NCBI GenBank assembly: GCA_037893225.1
Contig: JAZGUH010000555.1
Location: 992,001-1,056,000 of the forward strand
Direction: 5' to 3'
Source: Hippasteria phrygiana
Taxonomy: Eukaryota; Echinodermata; Asteroidea; Valvatida; Goniasteridae
Length of the DNA: 64,000 nucleotides
In this document: piece by piece, positions 45,322-57,379 of the stretch
Layout: every line of letters starts with the position of its first letter
Numbering within the stretch: position 1 is the stretch's first letter
Translations under genes and position numbers: made by a program
Notes under the pieces: model-generated
Seen by the model: the letters and a program-made list of their open reading frames with translations, nothing else
What the model was told of the DNA's origin: nothing
The model's database searches: none

Positions 45322-47139
45322 TATGGAAACACCTATTAAAGAATCATTTTAGTTTATTGTTAGTCCTAATAAGAAATTGTCAACTGGTTGCATTGTATAA
45401 CTGATAAAGATACATGTATTTTACTTTTCGTCAGAATTGGTTGAACATTTTCCCCCATACTTCATGTGAGGTACAAATCTCAAAGAGGATGGCTTTGAAT
45501 GGAACTCCTTTCAATTAGAGAAAATATTCAAAATTTGCTGTAGAGTTGATAAAAAAGGTTGCAGAAAATGCGTGCACGCACGCACACACGAAAAGTAAAA
45601 TTTACTAATGACGTCGTATATACAATGTTCATGTACACAAAATTGTTCAGGACTGCATAGGTTTGACCAGCCAAACCCGTTCAAAAAAAGATTATAATAC
45701 AAACCAGAGGCCTACATTTTAGAGGAAGGTTTCTCGGAATTGCGGAAATATGGCCAAATTGTTTTCACTTATTTATTAACTACACCATCTCAGTGGTATA
45801 TGGTGAAAATTGCGTTAAAAAATACAAAAAAAATGGCTTCGGTTTAAAGCAAAAATGGCAAAAAAACATTGTCCACAAGAAAGTCTATAGGAGTCACGCA
45901 TGCTACAAAGATCGATACTCATAGGTCTACCCAGGATGAAAGGAATAAGTATTCACTAAAGAAACAAAAGCACAACATAACAAACACTTCAGCTGTTCTA
46001 TTGTGTCAAATGCTATTCTCTGTAAACACTTATTTGTTTTCATGGACAGAGGGGTTTACCAAATTCCATTGACTTGCGTGTGGACAAACTGGTTGTTGAC
46101 AATTTATAAAAATATCGACATTCTTTTATTTGAGCTTCATTTCTAACACAATTTGCACCATATACATCAAAGACGTTGTAGTTAACAAATATGTTAAAAA
46201 ACAATTTTACAAAAATTCCCCAATTTTGATATATTTTCCATTAAAAGTGTGTAGGTTATTTTGAACCACACTGTTTAAACGGCTATAGGATGACCAAGGT
46301 TTAAACTTTCAAATAAATACTGAACGAGAAAAAAACAGTTCGAAGTTATTACATTGTACATGTATATAATTTCTAAGGGGATAGAGAAAGGGGCGCCAAA
46401 TACGTTTTGAAATTTTATTTGAGCGACATACCCGTTTTATTCCAAATCTGTCTTGTCAAAACGTCGAGATAAAACACTCTTTGTGAAAAAGAAAGCATAT
46501 CCTAAGATAAATTGACATGATCGTGATATGAATTATTAAGCCCTCAAACATCAATTTGATTTTGGTAATTTAACACATTTTTTGTGAAATATTTTCGAAC
46601 CTTTTCAATTAAACAGATGGAAAAAACAGTATAGCAGCGTTGAGGAAAACGTCCTCGCTGTTTCTAAAATATTCTCGATGGAGAGTGCTCGTGTAAGGGA
46701 TACATGCATACAGAATGAATTGTGTGATATACAGCAAAGCTCGTGACGAGTATAATTCCTTATTTCCCTCAAAATTTCAGCACTTGTTCTTTTTTGTCAA
46801 ATTTTTGCTCACCACGTCCGTAAAAAATACACGAAGAATCTTCAATCCCCGCTTTAGCCGATAGTCAAACCTACTGCTACGTGAGTCCTTGATAAAGAGG
46901 CCACCTGTATAATATGGCCAGCCTGTGATGGTCCCAAACAAACAATATGGCCGCATTTTAGGCCCATTTCAGCAGGTTTCGAGTGTTAAATATACATTCA
47001 ATTGAGTACGACATTGACTTCGAACCTCGTCTTCTTTTTATTTATTTTTGTTACCCCCCCCTTTTTTTTGAATTCCCAGGGGGAAAGTGCTCACCTCCCG
47101 CGACGCCTATAATGGTAGGGCTAAAGACATAGTTGCAGA
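45322..47139. other. No recognisable gene
   Basis: AT-rich with long A and T runs. Open frames are short and without domains. Confidence 0.4.
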
Positions 47140-47475
47140 CAGTGTTCGTACTTTGTGTGGTTCAGCATATACTTCAAATAACAAACCTGTGAAAGTTTGA
47201 GCTCAATCCGTCATCCGAGTCAAGAGAGGAAAAAGAAGAACGACCGTTCTGTTTTAACAGTGGTTTTTGTGCACGTTCACATGTGCTTATTTCGAATATT
47301 GAGAAATAAGCCAGTGTTTTTGGCGGTATTCACATACAGTTGTCTCGAAGTCGGAAATATTTCTCAGGAGGATCGGTAGGCCTACTGGTACCGTCTTTAT
47401 TAACAGTAAGCTATCAGATTGAAATTAATCAATTTGGTTTTTGATCATTACCAAAGCTATATCATACCTCACCCT
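47140..47475 (+). repeat. R3 family, near full copy
   Basis: GTACTTTGTGTGGTTCAGCA, GTGAAAGTTTGAGCTCAATC, CGTCATCCGAGTCA, ATTTCTCAGGAGGATCGGTA and CAAAGCTATATCATACCTC. It is the best template for the family together with 48930-49285. Confidence 0.8.
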
Positions 47476-48002
47476 GTCCCCCTTATAAAAAAACTGGTGT
47501 ACCCCCGTGTGCCCCTCTGCAAATTTGACCCCTAAATACGGCACTGTTGTACATAAGCTCTAGTTTGTTTTTATTGTGTTGTCTGCTGTGTATCTTCAGA
47601 CCCTGATGTTAAGAAAAACGCACGCATTATAGAGTTCATGTTGTGCACATGATTTGTTTAGGTAATAAACCGGGGTAATGTTATTCACGAGTTTTGTATA
47701 AAGGTGCGATCGTTTTAAAAGTGAATTCATTGTCAAGGCACTTAGAACGGTATTATTCACTTCAAATGTTGCTTCCAATCTGTATTCGTAATTAAGGTCT
47801 TCATCTATTTAGAAATAGGTCATTTCTCCACATGTTTTAAGCCCCCGTTCTTAGAATAATTTACTAGATTTTACATCGAAGCTGCCAGCAGCTGTATACG
47901 CACATACACGTGCCAATACACATTGAGGTACACAGTCTAGAAAGTCTACAATAATATGTTGTCATATTTGTTGCTTTACAAATTTATCTTCTGTGACTGT
48001 TC

Positions 48003-48695
48003 CTTAGATTTGATTGACTGGCTTTGAAAATAAGGACGATCTTAAGACACCGTTTTCCCACACAATATTAAAGGGACACATTGCCTTGGAGCCGCCCAAT
48101 TAGGCTACAAAAGGCGCTCGTCCTAAGATTGATATGGTTAGAAGATCATTCAAAAGTAGAATATAACAATGTGCACACTGCACGGCCATCCCTTGAAAAC
48201 AGAGATGTAGTCGAGTCCATCACAAGTCCCTGCAAGTCCATCGGAAGCCCTCCAGTCCTAATCCCAATGAGCTTTGACAAAAGCATTCCTTTGTCATTGT
48301 TCGTCCAGTTACTTGTGACCGGCTTTATGAAAGGACTTCTGACTGGGCTTGCGAAAGGACATGTGAAAGGACTTGCAGGGACTCGACTCTAACTCTGCTT
48401 GAAAATGCAGCCTTTGTCGGAAAATCATTGCCGAAAATCATTACGCCAGTTTGGTCCCGAAAAGTCGGACCGTTGGAAAATTGGAAATTCAGAGTGATAC
48501 CTTGGCGTTTTGTTTGCGCACTAGATTCACTATCTGAGTGTCTTCAATACTTCGGTTTTTCCCCCTATGTTTCTCCATGAATATTAAAATTAGGCATATG
48601 GTATAATTTGTCACTCAGACCATGGAAATAGGTTAAAGTACGGTAACCAAAGAGATGAAATTTTGAGGATTTTATAGCAATGTGTGTGCCTTTAA
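48003..48695 (+). repeat. R4 family copy interrupted by a hAT-like MITE
   Basis: TTGATTGACTGGCTTTGAA, CACATTGCCTTGGAG, GAAGATCATTCAAAAGTAGA and, after the insert at 48200-48397, GAAAATTGGAAATTCAGAG and GACCATGGAAATAGGTTA are co-linear with the other copies. Confidence 0.8.
48200..48397. mobile_element. 198-bp hAT-like MITE with perfect 8-bp target duplication
   Basis: The ends are CAGAGATGTAGTCGAGTC and GACTCGACTCTAACTCTG. The target duplication CTTGAAAA is exact (48192-48199 and 48398-48405). Uninterrupted R4 at 12265-12280 reads CCCTTGAAAATGCG, which confirms the empty site. Its length equals that of the copy at 15429-15626. Confidence 0.93.
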
Positions 48696-48929
48696 CAACA
48701 GAGAAAACATTCATCTCGATGTCCGTGATGTTCGATAACAAAATCACACATACACAATTCTGTATTTCCAAAACCAATTGTCTTAAATCCAGTCGACAAT
48801 TAACACAGGATAAAAAAGAAAACAGCGAGCCTGAAACAACCCAACAACAACGATAACATTTAGTCCTTGCGAACAAAATTGGACAGAAATTGTAGGTTAC
48901 GTAACTTTTACGATTTTTGATATACAGGT

Positions 48930-49285
48930 AGCAGTGCAGTGTACATACTTTCTGTGATTCAACATATTATGGCCTACACATGACACAACAAGCCTGTATA
49001 CATTTGAGCTCAATCCGCCATCCAAGTCACGAGAAAATATGGAAAAACAATTTTGCTCATGATTCTGTGGACATTCATAAGCGCTTATTTCGACTGTTGA
49101 AATCGAAATAAACCACGACGTTTTTGGGAGGTCGTCAGATACAGATTTCCTGAAGATGACAGGATTTAGGATGGAAATATTTCTCAGGAGGATTTGTACT
49201 GGCTGGTGTCATCTATGTAAACAGTAAGCTTTCAGATTTACGCGTTTTTTGATCATTACAAAGCTATATCATACCTTTATTAGCA
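48930..49285 (+). repeat. R3 family, near full copy
   Basis: TTTCTGTGATTCAACATATT, GAGCTCAATCCGCCATCCAA, TTTCTCAGGAGGATTTGTAC, AGTAAGCTTTCAGATTTACG and AAAGCTATATCATACCT are in family order. Confidence 0.8.
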
Positions 49286-49628
49286 AAAACCTTTGACTCC
49301 ATTTAGCAAACCAAAGCGCGTGTTTTCCCAAGGCCAAGAATGAACAACATCAATTGCGCACAGTACTTCGAATTAGAGCGTTAGCTAAATAAATAGTAAA
49401 ACACAGACCCAAAGAAAAATGTGAGTCCATATAATTTAAAGAAAACGTCTACACTTGATCAACGTATTCACATCCTTACTCGTAATTGACATGATAACTT
49501 CTTCACCATATTTCCAGTGACACGAAGCTATTGAAAACAAAATGGCTGAAATATACACTTTATCAGTCCGAAAATAAACGAAGAATAGCACAACTAATCG
49601 GAGCTACGCTAACAACCAATGTACATGT

Positions 49629-50068
49629 TCACCGGTCCAGTTCGTTATTACTGTGCGATATCGGATGCAGCGGCTGGTGGTGAGAGTGGTGGGGTTGGCT
49701 GTTATTCATTCCCTGCTGGTGAATGTGGTGTGCTTGACTGCCAGCATGCTGCTGCTGCTGCTGCTGTTGCTGCTGATTCTGTGCAGCTGTCGACGGCTTC
49801 TTTTTGGCGTGCTCCGACCCCGACCCCTTTTTCTCCCTCTCGCTGACCTTCTTGAGCTTCATCCGCCGGTTCTGGAACCAGATCTTGATCTGGCGCTCCG
49901 ACAGGCTGAGCGTGTGGGAGAATTTGGAGCGCCGGTCCCGGGTCAGGTACATGTTGGCCTGGAACTCCTTCTCCAGCTCGTAGATTTGGAACTTGGAGTA
50001 GGGTCGCCGCTTGGTTCTTCGGGGAGTTGTGGTGAATGTGGCAAGGAGACTACAGGAAGATGCACCAC
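49629..50068 (-). CDS. Hox11/13b: Posterior Hox gene, 3' homeobox exon (probable Hox11/13b)
   Basis: This is the terminal exon of a posterior homeodomain transcription factor, read on the - strand to TGA at 49631-49629. The acceptor TTTTTTTGAATGTTTACTTGCAG ends at 50069. The exon starts GT, completing a Gly codon (phase 1), exactly as in the exon at 3120-3400. The open frame continues 5' of the acceptor without a stop, but that part looks non-coding. The homeodomain is 50021-49842: arm [50 protein letters not shown], with W48, Q50, N51 and R53 present. The tail of 70 residues is unusually low in complexity: a [12 protein letters not shown] segment, nine consecutive Gln, then His/Gln/Ser-rich sequence. 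QIYELEKEF with [11 protein letters not shown] is what I recall of echinoderm Hox11/13b, but the b/c choice needs a tree. The first exon was not found up to 64000. Confidence 0.93.
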
Positions 50069-50220
50069 CTGCAAGTAAACATTCAAAAAAATGTGCTGAA
50101 TGAAACTGAAAATGAAACCACCCCGAATCCAATTGTCCGAATCCATGCGCGAGGTAAGTAAAATCATTTGAGATAACACAAAATTAGCAAATTTCCTCAT
50201 TCCTTTCACTCTTGAAAAGC

Positions 50221-50354
<134 letters not shown>

Positions 50355-51043
50355 ATTTCGGTACTGAAAAGTGCATATCGTACTCTAGACCCCAAGCCTA
50401 AAGAAATATATGAAGAGAAGACGAAGACATGTTCACTTCTAGAGGTGGGAGGAAAACCCCAGAATGAAATCGGTCCGGATGGGATTACAACCCGGGCTCG
50501 GCAGTGAACGGCGACGAAAGTATCACTATGCCAACCTGAATCTTCGAAAACTGTAACCGGAAACAGTTAAACTTGCACCCAACGGACCATCAACAGGGTG
50601 CAGTTTTCCAGCCAAATCTTACAATAGTATTATGTTTTTAAGCTGATATCATCTTAGGTTCCTAAAAAACAAATGGTATACCTATTCCGTATTAAATCTA
50701 CATTTTTTAGTGGAATGCCTGATTTGATTTGTTTTCATAAATATCGCAATTTTCTGCAGTTGCCAAGGTTTTTGTATGCAGCTCCCACGTTAGGTTTACA
50801 GCTTAATGCAGGGATACATTTCGACATATTGTATTAATGTTCCTGAAGGATTATCTGCAGTAAAAGTTACCATCACTAGATTACATCTATCAATGCTGCC
50901 ATTCCATGTACAATGATCTATTGAAATGATATTTGATTTTTTTTGATGGGTTTCGTATCGCCATGGGTATCGCCCAACGTACAAAATGTACGGCGAAAGG
51001 GCCACTCAAGGTGTGGGCTACAAAGGACAAGAAAAGACAGAAA
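50355..51043. other. Intron or upstream DNA, no gene
   Basis: GC-neutral sequence with GATGGGATTACAACCCGGGC at about 50476, probably a decayed tRNA-like SINE end. Nothing else is recognised. Confidence 0.4.
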
Positions 51044-51388
51044 TCACAGGGATATACGGTATCTATTCACATTTTGTTTGAATTGTGAAAGATTATAGGT
51101 GCAAGGGAAGCGGGTTACAGGTGAGGAGTTCCAAAGAGAGGCAGTGCGAGGGGAAACATTGAAGAGTATCTCTAGTACTATACTACATGGCCTTTTGAAC
51201 AACAACAGTGAACAAATGTGATGAGACAGCCAGGCGAGGCGACTAGAGTGCCTGAAAGAATGGACAGGGAGAACAAATGATGAAAGGCCACTGGAACACC
51301 TTCCATGATAGTATCGATAAAAGAGGCTTGGTGAAGCAACAGAGAGCGCAACATTCCTGGAATACAAAACTATAGGAAAAATATTCAT
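51044..51388 (-). pseudogene. LINE reverse-transcriptase C-terminal fragment
   Basis: The frame contains FYRYYHGRCSSGLSSFVLPV, then PRTASLWNSSPVTRFP and YNLSQFKQNVNRY. These are the conserved last ~100 residues of CR1/jockey/RTE-like non-LTR polyproteins. The catalytic FADD region and everything upstream are absent. It is a different LINE from the one at 43016-43545. Confidence 0.75.
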
Positions 51389-51989
51389 ATAGGCCTATAC
51401 ACAATTGAGGTCAATATACAAGAAGATGACAAGATGAAGGTGGTGCATGGAGCTTTTGTACTCTGACCTACGGATGGACATAAACAAACGAGAAAACAAC
51501 GAATGGCATTCACAAAAAGACATAAAAACTATAAACACTATCAAGATATATGTTACTCGCAATATTTGCAATGTTTCTTTGTTATGACAGATGATCAGTA
51601 CACACTCGAAGCACGAGACCAGTATTCAGTGATATCGTTCAACGATAACCCTAAAAAAAATATTGGATTTTCCCGTCAATCATCAGAGCATTTACAGAGG
51701 ATCAACTTCCCCAACCCATATCTTCTGCGATGAGCTGTTGACCATTTGGCTAAATTAAGTTTGCAAGTACATGTAGCCTACGTGTACTTCTCACTTGATA
51801 TTCAATGATAGCTTGACTAGTTCAAACTTTATTCTTGTTTGTTTCATTGCCATAGTTTGGAGAAATGCATCCGATAGTGTGTAGAATTGTATTTCATGGA
51901 AAAACTATTGGCTTTAATTCTCTGACTTGCTTTTCAACTCTGATTCGTCATCTGAACTTTGCTGGAATACAATATTTCTATTAAAATAA

Positions 51990-52140
51990 ACATATATCTG
52001 AACTATTATTCATTTTTGCCCTTTTTAAAGATAACAAGATCGATGAAAATCGATCATTTGCAATAAAGGCATGCAGTGCAAAATTTTGTACTAGTTACTT
52101 TCCAGCAGTGGGCGATGAAAAACAACGGTTTAAATGTGCA
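51990..52140 (+). repeat. R2 family remnant
   Basis: TTTTTGCCCTTTTTAAAGAT, AAAATCGATCATTTGC and ATGAAAAACAACGGTTTAAA follow the R2 order. Confidence 0.5.
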
Positions 52141-52901
52141 TTATTAATTATTCTTGGATACATAGACCCTTTGCCTATAAATTACTGTCAGTCAATTTTT
52201 TAATTACATGTATTTGTTACAGATTTATGATAATTACAACATTTCAATTCCCGAATGCTGTACAGATTGCCTTTGTTTCGATTTACTCAAGAAATGCTAC
52301 GAGTCCACGTTTATAGTATTTGCCAAGAAAATATGGAATACATTTTCCCTCGACCACGTAGTTTACAGTATTTGTCCACTACGGTACTGTCCCACAGACC
52401 AGCATGCGATCAACCCAACAATGCACCGTGCCGGACGGCATACACCCGACCGTTAGAAGCAACCATCCCACGGTATAGGTCTGCGAGCTGGACTCGGTGC
52501 TCGTTGCACGGACGAAGCGGATCAGTCCGGGGGATTTCTTGCAACTAACTTGGAGGCAACTAACACCACTGTAGGATAAAGGACCGCCTGTGTAGCACAG
52601 ACGTTGTTATTTCGGAAAGGGAATTGCCATTCCCAAGAAAACTATGTAAACAAATGAAATATGAATCTGTGCCCGGAACTGATTACCCATGACTTCCCTT
52701 TGTGTCATGGTCCTTAAGGGCGGTTGTACCAAATGTGTATCTACAGTTTCACACGAACCTAAATTGTGCATGATGTACATGGATCCAGGCTACATCGTCT
52801 TTCATTTGCAGGAGCACCACAAGACTAAAGCCACTAAACAGAGATGGTACTGTTTGCTAACCCTAACACCATTACTGTTTTCCTGGGCACACATCTAAAT
52901 A

Positions 52902-53659
52902 CAGGGTGTCTCTCGAAAAACGCAACAGTATAAAACCATGATTATAGGAAAACCCAGTTTCATAACCATATTTGTTTTATATTGTATAGATGCGCTAGGG
53001 CATAAGCTTAAATTTGAGACCAGTTTCGGTTCGTTCACTTTCCGGATGGCTGAAAGGATGGCTGATCATTGTTTGATTGAGGTGGAGTAAAATGCCATTT
53101 GTTACATGTTAGAGAATTTTAATGAAGAACGACACCAATTTAATTTCACATGTTCTTTAATAACAAAACTTAACAACAGCATTTGCTTTATCTTAAAACA
53201 ACCTTCTATCAACAGGAACATTAATAAAAACAGTAATATTTAAAACAATGGTTTGAAAACCGTTCAAAGTCATCATGGCACTGGCTTTTCAACGTTCCCT
53301 CAACATAACCACCTTCTCTGTCGATGCATTACTGCACCATCTTGTCAAATGAAGTGCCCATCAGACAATGTCAGACAGGCCTGGTGTAAGTTATGTAATC
53401 AGTGTCCCAAAGCCCATCCGTCAAAGGATTAGGCAAAGCAAAAACAGATCATCAAGCCATTTACACAACATGTAACAAATGGCATTTTACCCCACCTCAT
53501 TCACTCAGCCAATCGGAAAGTGAACGACCTGAAACTGGTCTCAAATTGAAGCTGATGCTCTAGCGCATCTACACCATATCATATAATGTATGGTTATGAT
53601 ATTGGATTTTCCTATAATCACGGTTTTAGCAACTGTTGCGTTTTTCGAGAGACACCCTG
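52902..53659. mobile_element. 758-bp Tc1/mariner-type MITE with ~200-bp inverted repeats
   Basis: The left end CAGGGTGTCTCTCGAAAAAC and the right end GTTTTTCGAGAGACACCCTG-like inverse are flanked by TA (52900-52901, 53660-53661). Inversion continues for about 200 bp, including TGAGACCAGTTTCGGTTCGT / TGAACGACCTGAAACTGGTC and AAATGCCATTTGTTACATGT / ACATGTAACAAATGGCATTT. No transposase frame. The CAGGGTGTC start is shared with the element at 22049-23410, but the interior is unrelated. Confidence 0.9.
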
Positions 53660-54832
53660 TAGAGGATCAATCTTAAACAGAAGCCGCAGAAATTATCTCA
53701 ATTTTCAGGACTATACACCCCGACGGGGGAGCTTTCACCATTAATACGACCAATTCAAGTCTCCCCTTTGGGATTTTCATACACAAAATGTACATAATTG
53801 AATTGTCGACTCCCCCTGTGTACAACAATTTCTGCCACCTGACTGAATTATAAAAATGTGTCATTAAAGTATAAACATGATGTACCGTAGATGAAACCCC
53901 TTGAATTTTTGTTTATTCAACCACCGAAATAACAATATAAGCAAACCAGCGGTGTAATGACTGCTTTAAATGATCTCACACAATGTATACATACGTGACG
54001 TTTTCATCTTTTAACAACTAACCACTTATGCGAGCATATGTAACTTTCTCAACATGTATATATCAAATCACTACTATATATAAATTCACTATTATCATTG
54101 TTGCCAACGCACAAATCTACATGTATATTTTATACAGTGTATTCTCGTAGTATTTGACTGCCACATGTGTGGTAGCTTTTCTTTTTGTTGTTGGTGTTTT
54201 TCCCGTCTGTTTTGTGTACATTTTGATTCCAAATTACAACCCAGTTTGTTCCAAATCAGTTGACACACTGTGTGCCTGAATTACAAAATCGTCGTGACTT
54301 CAACAAAGAGATATCACTTCGAACACTCATGCAGGCCCGCCATGCATAAATGCACACACCAAACCTCTGCCTGAACTCACCAAGAACAATATCTCCCATG
54401 ATATACGACGAAGGTATAGAATATGCCATGCCTCGCACTCTCCAAATTACCATTGAAATTTGGGGCAATAATAGATGGGCCACCCCATAGAAAAGAAAAC
54501 TACCAAACGTGTCTGAATTGTAACAGCTGACAAAAGGCCCAACTCGCCAACGGAGGTAGCTTTGGTCACAATTATCCACTGTTCCTTTGTATTTCAGAAA
54601 AATCAAGCATCGAAAGATAAAGAGAGAGAGAGAGAACAAAAAACAACGAATCTATGTAGTGTATATTTTACTGCGTTTGAAAAATCAAAGAAAACTTTGC
54701 GGTCATGACAGAGTGAATTTGAGACAGTAGCGCGATTGCCGTGAAACCGACAACCCGGTTCCCCTTTTCTTCTCCCAAGTATCTATTTTGGTCATCAATT
54801 ACGGGCAAAATGGAGGACACACCATGTACCAA
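53660..54832. other. No supported gene
   Basis: A 127-codon open frame on the - strand (54639-54256) has no domain. It was considered as a Hox first exon and rejected. Confidence 0.4.
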
Positions 54833-55080
54833 CCAGGACCAATTTCATGGAGCTACATGTACTACGCACGGAATGTTGTCTGGCAGGAAAAGTCCTTATT
54901 GGTAAAAACGGGACTACGAACCAACTTTTCATGCGATGTATATCGCTACTAATACTATATATTCAACTGTTATTTGTTTAGCGGGAAAGTCACATAAGCT
55001 GGTAACCTCTTTTTAATAAGCAAGACTGTTTGTGCTCAGCAAGTTTTTGTACTTAACAGCTTAATGAAATTGGGTCTTGG
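54833..55080. mobile_element. Foldback repeat with CCAATTTCATGGAGCT ends, copy 2
   Basis: ACCAATTTCATGGAGCT at the left and AGCTTAATGAAATTGGGTCT at the right are inverse. Related to 10167-10365. Confidence 0.6.
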
Positions 55081-55948
55081 GTCAGGGGAGAGCTTTTAAA
55101 AGGGCTTTTCTTTGGGAAAATCATTTGGGAGGGACCTTAATTTGTTGATGAACTCGTTACGAAAAATGGGGACGAACGGGCGTATTGAGGGGACCTTTTG
55201 TCATACTCGTAACTCCCATATTATTTTTGGTGAATAGCAGTTATGCCTTTTTTATAACTAATGGGCTTTGTCGTCAATACTAAGTCTGACCATTGGAATC
55301 GGCCATGCTTGCAATTTTGCCAGAAGCGTTTAGGACCAGATACTTTCAAGGGGACTTTGTGAGGGATCTAGGCTGAAAGTTCACGTTGTTACTGCGCATT
55401 GGGGAAACTGAAACCAAGATTCCTTAAAGTATGCACGCGTATTTACGACATGTACATGTATACTGCTACATTTACTCTTTGAAAAGCGAAAGAGAAGTTG
55501 AAAGTGCAAGCGAAAGTGACTCATTTTACTATAATGACTTACTGTAGGCTTTATTCAATAGATTTTGGTACCCAACTGAACAAATAGGAAGTATTCAAGT
55601 TTTGTGTTGCTATAGTTACCAGCCTATACTGGTGATGGGATCATGACAATTATCTTAATTATATTAACAACGTTCTCTGTTGGTTTTGGCAGTCAAAATG
55701 TGTACGAAGTGTGGAAAAAGTCGACGTTTCTGAGAATATGCTTTGGCTGTCTTTAGACAAGGCTGCCTTTCTGAAGACGTCCAAGACACAATGAAATGTC
55801 GAAGATAAATGCATGATGTACATGTACATGTTCACATGATGCAATAGGGGTAAATTTAAATATATTTCGAGAGAGTGCCATTTTTCCAGTGTGCTCGAAT
55901 TTCCCTTCATGTATTAAATCTAATTCCGTTCGCCAAAGGTAGCACATA
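55081..55948. other. No recognisable gene
   Basis: AT-rich DNA with no repeat shared elsewhere in the window. Confidence 0.4.
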
Positions 55949-56065
55949 CACTGTAAAAACTGTAGTGTTAAACTAACACCATCTCGTATACATGTTGGAA
56001 TTTTTTTTCCAATATAGATTCCGCAGGGTGTTAATTTAATTTAACACCATAGTTTTTTTGCAGTG
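55949..56065. mobile_element. MITE of the GTGTTAA family, copy 3
   Basis: CACTGTAAAAACTGTAGTGT and the right end TAGTTTTTTTGCAGTG are inverse. AACTAACACCATCTCGTATA is internal. Confidence 0.75.
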
Positions 56066-56781
56066 TAGATTCCTTTCATCCATGGAAACTGATTTCCAAC
56101 ATTGTAAATCTAAACATATATGTATAAATATTCACAATGTTGAGCCCATGCAGAGATCATATAGAGATCTTCATTTTGAAATCGGTCACGTCAACATAAA
56201 ACGCAGCATTCATAATTCAAAGTGCCACTTTCTCTAACACGTTAGTACAAACTGACCCACATCACGATATGAATACACAAGATGACGGTTAAATCGATTT
56301 CGTGAAACAAATCGATAAGCCTCCTTACTCTCAATGCATTGGCCCTGATTACTTCCCATGTAGGCCTATTGATTATTTCCAGAACTCAGAAGAATTTGCG
56401 CAGTAGCTTTATCAAATACATTTTATTTTTCAAATAACAAGTTAATGATATCATTCGCTAATGATATCATTTACTTTTAAAGAAAGAACCGCAAAACGGA
56501 ACCTTTTCAAAGCTGGTTCTCGGGATAAATTTATTGTATTTCCATTCTCAAACCTGTAAAAATTGCAGCGTGAAGCCTTTAGGCCTATTAACATACGGAC
56601 AGAAATGATAACACCTTCATTATTACCGTACTTATCATCTAAATGACAGACAACAGTGACAAGTGATTAAAAAAACGCACATATTAGCTATTAAAGCGTT
56701 TATTTGATTTTGGGTCATCTCGTACCTGAGTCAACTCGTACCCAGGTCAACTCGTGTGGATGATTTAATAAGTTTACATAT
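56066..56781. other. No gene; short 16-mer tandem
   Basis: Near 56717-56758 three units of GTCAACTCGTACCCAG type occur in tandem, related to the units at 18334-18376. The GATATCATTCGCTAAT / GATATCATTTACTTTT pair near 56450 is a small local repeat. Confidence 0.45.
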
Positions 56782-57005
56782 AACACGTTCACATTTAACT
56801 GTTGATTTTCATGTTTGCCTTTTTAAAGATATAAGATCAAAATGTGGCTACTTTTCCGTAAAAAAATGAAAAGTCTTGGCTAAAAGTCGATATCAGGCAA
56901 TGTAGCCTCAAATTTGGCCCCAAATACGACATGCATGCAAAACCACGAGTAACCTAACAATAGAAAAGTATTTATGAAAAACGACAGTTAAATATAAACG
57001 TGTTA
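56782..57005 (+). mobile_element. R2 family MITE, well-preserved copy
   Basis: AACACGTTCACATTTAACTG to CAGTTAAATATAAACGTGTT, with inverted ends, differing from 10409-10628 by only a few bases. TATA lies on both outer flanks. Confidence 0.85.
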
Positions 57006-57379
57006 TATACTGTCTTTTTAATATTTGAACCTTAAATGATATCTTTCTTTTTCCCCAGAAACTGGACGACTGGTAATGGATAACTGTGCGAACGTATTTA
57101 ACGGAGAATGTCGTATTATTTAAATGTTTGTTTGCATTGGTTTGGATTTTTATCTGCTGTCTTTTTAATATTCTGAATGATACTTTCTTTTGCCACTACG
57201 TTTTTAGATAATTGATAATGATTGACTTTTCGATCCGTGTACATAGCGTCCAATCAATTACCGTTTTAAAATCGTATAAAGAAAAAGGAAAAAGGAACTC
57301 TTTACCAAATTACGGTGTTTTTTTAAACTGTAAAGAAAAAAAAAAGGAAAAACGAACCCGGGTATACCAGTTGACCCAT

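Noticed and set aside
48081..48392. 103-codon frame with GLLTGLAKGHVKGLAG repeats
   Set aside because: It lies mostly inside the 198-bp hAT-like MITE and comes from the repeated GAAAGGACTT words. The copy at 15429-15626 gives a similar frame for the same reason.
54256..54639. 127-codon - strand frame with a GTGAGT donor-like site at a phase-1 position, considered as the missing Hox first exon
   Set aside because: Its composition (many Cys, Trp, Ile, Arg) is unlike posterior Hox N-termini, which are rich in Tyr, Ser, Pro, Gly and Asn. No conserved N-terminal motif is present.
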